A stretch of 17,235 nucleotides of DNA from NCBI GenBank assembly GCA_017551465.1, contig JAFZLN010000109.1, forward strand, positions 1 through 17,235, read 5' to 3'. Below, piece by piece: positions 6,662 through 12,468 of this stretch (the stretch's first letter is position 1; each line of letters opens with the position of its first letter). The position numbers and the translations under genes were made by a program. Source of the stretch: Bacilli bacterium. Its GTDB lineage: Bacteria; Bacillota_I; Bacilli_A; RFN20; CAG-826. The notes beneath the pieces are model-generated. The model did no database searches and was not told where the DNA came from. It worked only from the letters and a program-made list of their open reading frames with translations.

Positions 6662-7717
6662 ATGAAAATCAAAAAACTACTCGGTTTAGTGATGGCTATG
6701 GCCTCTTTATCTATTGCCGCTTGTAATGGTGGTAATAATGATTCAACCGCTAAGCCAAATAATTCTAATAGCAAAACACCTGCTTCTAGCCAAACATCCT
6801 CATCGAAATCTTCAAGCACTTCTAAGAGTGTTTCCATTAGTGATATTTCCTTATCTAATGAAGATGGTAAAGCATATGTTAAAGTCACAGGTACTGCTAA
6901 TAACTATGCCGCTGATGAATTTAAATGGGCATGGGGCTTAAAAGTTTATGGTGACAGTGGCGCATTCGTTGATGGCAAAGAAACACCAGCAGCCGATGAT
7001 TATAAAGCTGCTGACTTTGATGCTTCTTCCAAATCGTTTACACTTAAGTATAACTTAACAGATATCACATTGACTTCTGGCGAATTCTATCAAGTTTATG
7101 GTGGCACACCAGAATCATATGCTAATATTCCATTCACCAATACAAATACAGGCGCTAGAGACGCAACACGTAATTATTATCTAAGAACAGACAAAGACAA
7201 TTCTATCGTCTTTGACTCAATTCAACCAATCGCTTTTTCTAAAGCCTCTGTTGTTAACATTGACGCCGCTGATTTGCCAACAGGTGTCACAGTCGCTGGC
7301 CCATATCTCAAATTTGGTGGTGCTAACGAAGCCAACTTAACCGTTGAAACAATCAATGAATGGCATGATGCTAATAAGATTGCGGGTAACTTCCAACGTG
7401 TTATCGGTGGTGAATATCAATTACATAACCATGTTGATGAAGAACGCTTCTGGGCTATTGAAGGCGATGATGTCTATTTCTACTGCTCAATTGCTTTCAT
7501 TGCTGATGGTGAAGGATGGCAAACACACTTTGACTGTGTCAGTGGTAATGCTGGTGCAAACTTACAATTTGAAAACACCACATTCTGGGGTGATGCAGAA
7601 CATACATACACAATTGGCGCTGACATATATAGAGTTTATGCTGACAAGAACGGTCATGGTGGTTCTGAAGCGGGATTCTGGGGTTGCTTAGGCGTTACAC
7701 GCAACGTAGAAGCCTAA
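6662..7717 (+). CDS. Putative surface lipoprotein of unknown function
   Basis: A 351-aa protein I do not recognise. The signal peptide (1-20) ends in the lipobox SIAAC, with C21 as the lipid anchor. Residues 22-57 form a Ser/Thr/Asn/Lys-rich linker. The mature start CNGGNND-STAKP closely resembles that of the upstream lipoprotein (CNGGGNN...STAKP), so the export and linker segment is probably shared by descent. The rest seems to be two aromatic-rich, beta-strand-like regions, about 58-190 and 195-351, with many W, Y and F residues and few charges. This would fit a ligand- or sugar-binding surface protein, but no motif proves it. Cysteines C275, C292 and C342 in the second region could form a disulfide. 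It lacks the C-terminal module of its neighbours. Strong SD, own terminator. Confidence 0.72.
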   Translation: MKIKKLLGLVMAMASLSIAACNGGNNDSTAKPNNSNSKTPASSQTSSSKSSSTSKSVSISDISLSNEDGKAYVKVTGTANNYAADEFKWAWGLKVYGDSGAFVDGKETPAADDYKAADFDASSKSFTLKYNLTDITLTSGEFYQVYGGTPESYANIPFTNTNTGARDATRNYYLRTDKDNSIVFDSIQPIAFSKASVVNIDAADLPTGVTVAGPYLKFGGANEANLTVETINEWHDANKIAGNFQRVIGGEYQLHNHVDEERFWAIEGDDVYFYCSIAFIADGEGWQTHFDCVSGNAGANLQFENTTFWGDAEHTYTIGADIYRVYADKNGHGGSEAGFWGCLGVTRNVEA

Positions 7718-7742
7718 TATCAAGATTCAAACAAAACAAAAT

Positions 7743-7768
7743 AAGGGAATCAATTAAGGTTCCCTTTT
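7743..7768 (+). terminator. Intrinsic terminator after the second lipoprotein gene
   Basis: AAGGGAA (7743-7749) pairs with TTCCCTT (7760-7766) around a 10-nt loop and is followed by further T residues, then C and TTTT. It sits 25 nt after the stop codon. Confidence 0.75.
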
Positions 7769-7805
7769 TCTTTTGAAACTTAAATGAACTATAAGGCAAC
7801 TAGAA

Positions 7806-7833
7806 AGTCATAATGACTATAAAATAATAGTCA
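7806..7833. promoter_or_regulatory. Overlapping inverted repeats (three AGTCA/TGACT half-sites)
   Basis: AGTCAT-A-ATGACT (7806-7818) is a palindrome with a 1-bp centre. Its right half is also the left arm of TGACTAT-AAAATA-ATAGTCA (7814-7833). The result is three half-sites in alternating orientation within 28 bp, about 55-80 bp before the first phosphatase gene. This is the geometry of a cooperative repressor or activator site. A candidate -10, TAGAAT (7858-7863), lies downstream. The SD is AGAGG (7871-7875). Confidence 0.4.
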
Positions 7834-7886
7834 CTTTTATTATTCCTGCAAAAGTAATAGAATAGTGCACAGAGGTATTAGATATT

Positions 7887-9551
7887 ATGAACAAAAAGTA
7901 TGTTTTAGGTTCGCTTCTTATCCTTGCTTTAACTATGACTGGTTGTAACACCACTCCAGGTGGTAACTCCAATTCATCAGCTGATAAAAGCAGTGATGGT
8001 AGCATTATTCAACCTAGTAAAGACCCAAGTGAAATCACCGGTGGTGTTTTTGGCTTCAACGATGAAGAACTCAACACCGCTCAAGAAATCCACACCGCTA
8101 ATCAACTTAAGTATTTAAATCTTGAAAAAGATTACTATGACATGACAAAGAGTGACTTAGACGCTTGTGATGCTTTGGGTAACAAAAACGTTTCCACTCC
8201 AGAAAAAACAAAACTCAATTGGACATTTGAAGCGCCAAATGGTTATGAAGTGAAGAACTACACATTAGTCTTCTCTCAAAGCATGGACTTAAGTGATCCA
8301 TATGTTGTCCAAGGTACAAAGGACACATCCATTAGCTTCTATAACTCCTTCTTAGGCACCAACTATTTCAAAATCGTTGCTAACTTCACAACAGGCGACA
8401 AACAATCAAGTGATGTTATGGCCTTCAAAGTGACAGAACGAGCTCCAAGAAACTTATATGTTGGTAATATGCCAAACTGCCGTGATATGGGTGGTAGAAC
8501 AACCTATGCCGGTGGCAAAATCAAACAAGGTTTAATCTATCGTACAAGTGGTAGCAAATTCGATAACAGAACAGATTCTGATGCTGAAGCTAAAGACATC
8601 TTATTAAATCAATTAAGAGTTAAGACAGAAATCAACGTTGCTAATAGCACAAGTAATAACGTTGGCTTAAGTGGCACAAACGTTGAAAACGCTTACATGG
8701 CTTATGGCGCTGTTCCATATTCTAACTTAGCTAGAAACTCTGTGAGAATCAGACAAGTTATGGACATCTTAGCTGATGAAGATAACTACCCAGTCTTCTA
8801 TCACTGCCGTATCGGTACCGATAGAACAGGTATCACCGGTATCATGATTAATGGTTTACTCGGTGTTCCATTCAACGAAGCTCTTCAAGATTATGGCTTC
8901 TCCAACTTCGCTCCAATCGATAACCAAAGATATCCAAATAAACCAAACGACACAAATGGTGACGATATCGTCAAATACATCGATGAATTATTAGCCTTAC
9001 CAGGCGCTAACTTCCAAGAACAAGTCTACCTTGCTCTTCGTATGATTGGTGTCCCAGCTGCTAAATTAGACAAGATCATCGACATCATGACATATGGCAC
9101 AAAAGCAACAATCCCAGCCACCGCTAAAATCGGTGAAGGTGATGGCTTAACTTCCGATGGTTCCAAATCAACAAGTTCTGATTTCAAAGCACCTGCCACC
9201 TATTATGGCATTGGCAGCGGCAAAAAAGTTAGCTTCACAACAACCACAACTGCTGGCCAAAAAGACGTCATCGTCTATATGGGCTATACAGGTAGTGTTT
9301 CAAACAACAATAACCAAGATAAATTAGCCGACTCCATCACCTTAACGATTGATGGTCAAGAAAAGACAATCTCCAGCACAAAGAACTTATGGACTGCTGG
9401 TTTCGGTGCCACTCAACAAGATAGCAGAATCGGTTACATGTTCAATATCTTAGGCAATTACGAATTCACTGCTGGTGAACACACAGTTGAAATCGTTTCT
9501 AAGAAGAGCACATTCAACGTTGGTTCTGTGACCGTTGCTGATCGCGCTTAA
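7887..9551 (+). CDS. Surface lipoprotein with tyrosine-phosphatase (Y_phosphatase3/IphP-like) domain, copy A
   Basis: A 554-aa secreted Cys-dependent phosphatase. The signal peptide ends in the lipobox MTGC, so C20 is the lipid anchor. A short Ser/Asn/Gly linker follows (21-50). Residues of about 55-185 contain a fibronectin-III-like beta region (LNWTFEAPNGYEVKNYTLVF ... FYNSFLGTNYFKIVANF). The catalytic domain covers about 186-402. It has RNLYVGNMPNCRDMGGR (188-204), the RDxGG signature of this family, and the P-loop HCRIGTDRTG (306-315), with nucleophile C307 and R313. Listeria LipA and mycobacterial PtpB are characterised members and act on phosphotyrosine and phosphoinositides. Here the usual AGK of the P-loop is IGT, so the substrate may differ. 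Residues of about 413-554 are the beta module shared with the lipoprotein at 5664. Acting outside the cell is inferred from the lipobox. Own terminator. Confidence 0.85.
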   Translation: MNKKYVLGSLLILALTMTGCNTTPGGNSNSSADKSSDGSIIQPSKDPSEITGGVFGFNDEELNTAQEIHTANQLKYLNLEKDYYDMTKSDLDACDALGNKNVSTPEKTKLNWTFEAPNGYEVKNYTLVFSQSMDLSDPYVVQGTKDTSISFYNSFLGTNYFKIVANFTTGDKQSSDVMAFKVTERAPRNLYVGNMPNCRDMGGRTTYAGGKIKQGLIYRTSGSKFDNRTDSDAEAKDILLNQLRVKTEINVANSTSNNVGLSGTNVENAYMAYGAVPYSNLARNSVRIRQVMDILADEDNYPVFYHCRIGTDRTGITGIMINGLLGVPFNEALQDYGFSNFAPIDNQRYPNKPNDTNGDDIVKYIDELLALPGANFQEQVYLALRMIGVPAAKLDKIIDIMTYGTKATIPATAKIGEGDGLTSDGSKSTSSDFKAPATYYGIGSGKKVSFTTTTTAGQKDVIVYMGYTGSVSNNNNQDKLADSITLTIDGQEKTISSTKNLWTAGFGATQQDSRIGYMFNILGNYEFTAGEHTVEIVSKKSTFNVGSVTVADRA

Positions 9552-9571
9552 TTAACACTCTTTAATAAAAT

Positions 9572-9597
9572 AAGGTTCTCGCAAGAGAGCCTTTTTT
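9572..9597 (+). terminator. Intrinsic terminator after phosphatase copy A
   Basis: AAGGTTCTC (9572-9580) pairs with GAGAGCCTT (9585-9593; one G-T pair) around a GCAA tetraloop and runs into six T. It is the strongest terminator in the window. Confidence 0.92.
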
Positions 9598-9613
9598 AAT
9601 TGTTTATTGATTA

Positions 9614-9640
9614 TTGGTTTTTCATATATGAAAATATAAG
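9614..9640 (+). promoter_or_regulatory. Candidate promoter with 16-bp palindrome before phosphatase copy B
   Basis: TATAAG (9635-9640) is a 5/6 -10 box. A weak TTGGTT (9614-9619) stands 15 nt upstream. The spacer is filled by the perfect palindrome TTTTCATATATGAAAA (9619-9634), a typical repressor-binding placement. AGGAAG follows about 8 nt before the ATG at 9660. The palindrome is not the same as the one before copy A, so the two copies are probably regulated differently. Confidence 0.4.
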
Positions 9641-9659
9641 AAATAAGGAAGTAACATCT

Positions 9660-11471
9660 ATGCAAAAAAAGAAAATATTTCTAAGCTTAGCATTTTTATT
9701 AATGTTGGCTCTTTCTTCTTGTAATTTTTTTGGAAGTAATAGCCAAGGAAGTAAAGATTCAAACAGTGATACATCGGTGAGCAGTACTGAAAGCAGTGCG
9801 AATTCAACTTCTGGTGATTCCGCATCAAGTTCTTCAGCATCTAGTAGCAAAAGCTCATCTTCAAGTTCATCTAGTTCAAGTAAGAGCAACAGTTCAAGTT
9901 CAAGTAGCAAACCATCCTCAAGCAGTAGTGGTTCAAGTCAATCTTCACAAACTCCTTTGAATGATGGTTTTACATTTAACGAAACACAATTAAATACCGC
10001 ACAAGAGGTTCATACCACTAACCAATTAAAGTATTTAAATCTCGATAAACAATATTACAGCATGACTGAATCCGATCTTAATGCTTGTGATGCTTATGGT
10101 AATAAAAATGTTTCCACTCCAGAAAAGGTTACACTCAGTTGGGACTTCACCCCTGATGCAGGTAAAACAGTTAGTAAATATAATGTCATCTTTGGCCAAA
10201 AAGCGGATTTAAGTGATGGATATACTGTCGAAGGCACATCTGCTAAGTCATTAAGTTTCTACAACTCATTCCTTGGTACAAACTATTTTAAAGTCGTCGC
10301 TAACTATAATGATGGTAGCAAGAAAGAATCTGGAATTAGAACATTCCAAGTTACCAGACAAGCCCCAAGAAACTTATATGTTGGTAATATGCCAAACTGC
10401 CGTGACTTGGGTGGCAGAACAACCTATGCCGGTGGCAAAATCAAACAAGGCTTAATCTACCGTACAAGTGGTAGTAAATTTGACAACAATACTCCATCTA
10501 ATGACGAAGCCAAAAAAATCTTATTAAATCAACTTAAAGTTAAAACAGAAATCAATGTTGCTAATGGCGAATCTAACAACGTCAAATTAAATGGCACAAG
10601 TGTTGTAAATGCTTTTATGGCCTATGGCGCTGTTCCATACTCCAATTTAGCTAGAAACTCCGTCAGAATCAGACAAGTTATGGACACACTAGCAGAGGAA
10701 TCTAATTACCCTGTCTATTTCCACTGCCGTATTGGTACTGATAGAACTGGTATTACCGCTATCATGATTAACGGTTTACTTGGTGTCCCATTCAACGAAT
10801 GTATCCAAGATTATGGTTTCTCTAACTTCGCGCCAATTGATAATCAAAGATATCCAAACAAGCCAAACGACACAAATGGTGATGATATCGTCAAATATAT
10901 CGATGAATTATTGGCCTTACCAGGTGCTAACTTCCAAGAACAAGTCTACCTTGCTCTTCGTATGATTGGTGTTTCGGCCGCTAAATTAGATAAAATTATC
11001 AATTTCATGACTGAAGGTAATAAAGCCACAATCCCAAGTGCTTTCAAAATTGGTGAGGATAGTGGATTAACTTCTGATGTTTCCAAAACGACAAGTTCTG
11101 ATTATAAAGCGCCAGCTTCATATTATGGCCTTACCAGTGGCAAAAAAGTTACTTATGCAGTAACCACAACCGCTGGTAAAAAAGACATCATCGTCTATAT
11201 GGGTTATACAGGTAGTGTTTCAGGCAATAACAACCAAGCCAAATTAGCCGACTCCATCACCTTAAAGATTGACGGTCAAACTAAGACTATTACGAACACG
11301 AAGAACTTATGGACCGCTGGTTTTGGTGCCACGAAACAAGATAGTAGAATTGGTTACATGTTCAATATCTTGGGCAGTTATGATTTAACTGCTGGCTCAC
11401 ACACAGTTGAAATTACTTCCAAGAGCAATTCATTCAACGTTGCTTCAGTTACGGTTGCTGATCGAACATAA
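9660..11471 (+). CDS. Surface lipoprotein with tyrosine-phosphatase (Y_phosphatase3/IphP-like) domain and poly-Ser linker, copy B
   Basis: A tandem paralogue of the preceding gene, 603 aa from the ATG at 9660. That start has a good SD and begins a proper signal peptide; an in-frame ATG at 9600 would bury the signal peptide. The lipobox is LSSC with C21 as the anchor. Residues 22-98 are a linker in which about 46 of 77 residues are Ser, far longer than in copy A. From residue 104 to the end it aligns with copy A (55-554) without a gap. The catalytic domain differs at about 27 of 225 positions by eye. The P-loop is identical (HCRIGTDRTG, C356, R362), as is the RDLGGR region (248-253). The shared C-terminal beta module is about 462-603. 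Both copies look active, so this seems to be functional diversification rather than decay. The long linker would hold the enzyme further from the membrane. Confidence 0.85.
   Translation: MQKKKIFLSLAFLLMLALSSCNFFGSNSQGSKDSNSDTSVSSTESSANSTSGDSASSSSASSSKSSSSSSSSSSKSNSSSSSSKPSSSSSGSSQSSQTPLNDGFTFNETQLNTAQEVHTTNQLKYLNLDKQYYSMTESDLNACDAYGNKNVSTPEKVTLSWDFTPDAGKTVSKYNVIFGQKADLSDGYTVEGTSAKSLSFYNSFLGTNYFKVVANYNDGSKKESGIRTFQVTRQAPRNLYVGNMPNCRDLGGRTTYAGGKIKQGLIYRTSGSKFDNNTPSNDEAKKILLNQLKVKTEINVANGESNNVKLNGTSVVNAFMAYGAVPYSNLARNSVRIRQVMDTLAEESNYPVYFHCRIGTDRTGITAIMINGLLGVPFNECIQDYGFSNFAPIDNQRYPNKPNDTNGDDIVKYIDELLALPGANFQEQVYLALRMIGVSAAKLDKIINFMTEGNKATIPSAFKIGEDSGLTSDVSKTTSSDYKAPASYYGLTSGKKVTYAVTTTAGKKDIIVYMGYTGSVSGNNNQAKLADSITLKIDGQTKTITNTKNLWTAGFGATKQDSRIGYMFNILGSYDLTAGSHTVEITSKSNSFNVASVTVADRT
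9807..9953 (+). repeat. Low-complexity Ser-codon tract inside copy B
   Basis: The stretch is built mainly from AGC/AGT/TCA/TCT serine codons with recurring TTCAAG hexamers. It is an imperfect in-frame repeat, so slippage in units of 3 or 6 nt would change linker length without breaking the frame. Confidence 0.6.
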
Positions 11472-11478
11472 CTATTAA

Positions 11479-11493
11479 AGCAAAACCTTTGCT
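11479..11493 (+). other. Small hairpin after phosphatase copy B
   Basis: AGCAAA (11479-11484) pairs with TTTGCT (11488-11493) around a 3-nt loop, with no T run. It is too weak for a terminator and lies just before the large hairpin. Confidence 0.3.
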
Positions 11494-11500
11494 AATAAAT

Positions 11501-11539
11501 AACCCTCTATGGCACAATAACCTTAGAGGGTTTTATTTT
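11501..11539 (+). terminator. Terminator-like hairpin whose 3' arm contains the akr ribosome binding site
   Basis: AACCCTCTA (11501-11509) pairs perfectly with TAGAGGGTT (11524-11532). GG/CC can pair further inside past one mismatch. TTATTTT follows, ending one base before the akr ATG at 11540. It can end the phosphatase transcript. AGAGGG (11525-11530), the only SD-like sequence for akr, 9 nt before its ATG, lies inside the 3' arm, so readthrough RNA would hide the akr start. Confidence 0.75.
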
Positions 11540-12397
11540 ATGAAAGAATTTGTTTTCTCCAATGGTGTGAAAGCACCTGCTTTAGCTTATGGTACTTGGT
11601 TAATTAAAAACGAAGACGCTGCTAGATGTGTAAAGATGGCTTTGGAAGCTGGTTATCGACATATCGACACAGCACAAGCCTACGGCAACGAAGAAGGCGT
11701 TGGACAAGGTATTAGAGAATCTGGCCTTAAAAGAGAAGAAGTCTTCATCACCTCCAAAGTTAAAGCAGAACTTAAATCCTACAAAAAGGCCAAAGCATCA
11801 ATTGATGAATCCTTAAAGAAATTAGGTGTCGATTATATTGATTTAATGCTCATTCACTGCCCACAACCTTGGGCCTTATTTAGAGGACCATTTAGATACT
11901 TTAAACAAAACATTCAAGTCTGGAAAGCTATGGAAGATGCCTATAAGGAAGGTAAAATCCGTGCGATAGGTGTATCGAATTTCCTCATTGATGACCTTGA
12001 AAACATCATCAATAACTGTGAGATAAAACCAATGGCTAATCAGATTCTTTTACATATCGGCGAAACCCCTGTTGATGTGATTAAATTCTGCCAAGAAAAC
12101 GATATTGTGGTAGAAGCTTATTCTCCTATTGCACATGGTAAAGCACTAAATAATAAAACGATTAAAGCAATGGCGGATAAATATAAAGTCTCAGTCCCTC
12201 AACTCTGCATTAAATATACATTGCAGCTAAATACAATCTCGATTCCAAAAGCGTCTAGCAAAGAGCATATTGAAGATAATATGAAACTAGATTTTGATAT
12301 TGCTGAAGAAGATATGGTTGAACTCATGAAACTCAACCGTATTGATTATGGCGAAGATGCCTTTTGGCCTGTATTTAGCAAGAAGAAACAAGGATAA
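11540..12397 (+). CDS. Aldo/keto reductase
   Basis: A 285-aa cytoplasmic NAD(P)H-dependent oxidoreductase with a TIM-barrel fold, of the AKR5/2,5-diketo-gluconate-reductase-like type. The catalytic tetrad is complete: D43 (HIDTAQAY), Y48, K73 (FITSKV) and H106 (LMLIHCPQP). Signature stretches GKIRAIGVSNF (138-148) and AYSPIAHGKAL (193-203) and the cofactor-binding SIPKASSKEHIEDN (234-247) are all present. The substrate cannot be told from sequence. The start at ATG 11540 begins the conserved fold. An in-frame ATG at 11489 would add residues encoded by the terminator stem and is rejected. The gene's RBS is inside that hairpin. It has no obvious functional partner nearby. Confidence 0.92.
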   Translation: MKEFVFSNGVKAPALAYGTWLIKNEDAARCVKMALEAGYRHIDTAQAYGNEEGVGQGIRESGLKREEVFITSKVKAELKSYKKAKASIDESLKKLGVDYIDLMLIHCPQPWALFRGPFRYFKQNIQVWKAMEDAYKEGKIRAIGVSNFLIDDLENIINNCEIKPMANQILLHIGETPVDVIKFCQENDIVVEAYSPIAHGKALNNKTIKAMADKYKVSVPQLCIKYTLQLNTISIPKASSKEHIEDNMKLDFDIAEEDMVELMKLNRIDYGEDAFWPVFSKKKQG

Positions 12398-12401
12398 ATA
12401 A

Positions 12402-12450
12402 AACAACTAAATTCAAAAATATTTGAATAGTTGTTATACAAGCGTAAAAT
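12402..12450 (+). promoter_or_regulatory. Imperfect inverted repeat and candidate promoter before glnS
   Basis: AACAACTA..TTCAAA (12402-12417, with 2 unpaired A) pairs with TTTGAATAGTTGTT (12422-12435), 14 bp in total. No T run follows, so it is not a normal terminator. TTGAAT (12423-12428), 16 nt, TAAAAT (12445-12450) is a possible promoter using the 3' arm. The extended -10 TG-T-TATACA (12432-12440) is an alternative. The glnS SD is GAGGA (12457-12461). Confidence 0.35.
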
Positions 12451-12468
12451 ATCTCCGAGGACTTTTTT

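Noticed and set aside
6506..9597. Invertible promoter system from the many inverted repeats
   Set aside because: The repeats are short, differ from each other and do not flank promoters as matching pairs. No recombinase gene is present in the window.
9600..9659. Upstream extension of phosphatase copy B
   Set aside because: It would put 20 residues ahead of a proper lipoprotein signal peptide, and ATG 9660 has its own SD.
9611..9910. Minus-strand open frame rich in Leu and Glu
   Set aside because: It is the antisense of the poly-Ser tract. It has no SD or family features, and its composition follows from the repeat.
9807..9953. Possible CRISPR-like or satellite repeat
   Set aside because: Repeat units are 3-6 nt and degenerate, without spacers. 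They are explained by Ser codons in a linker.
7887..11471. Insertion sequence or phage origin of the duplicated genes
   Set aside because: No transposase, terminal inverted repeats or target-site duplication is seen. Tandem duplication within the locus is sufficient.
11489..11539. Upstream extension of the aldo-keto reductase
   Set aside because: The extra residues are encoded by the terminator-like hairpin. The family fold begins at MKEFVFSNG from 11540.
12398..12468. T-box leader before glnS
   Set aside because: Only 71 nt are available, with no specifier stem or T-box consensus.
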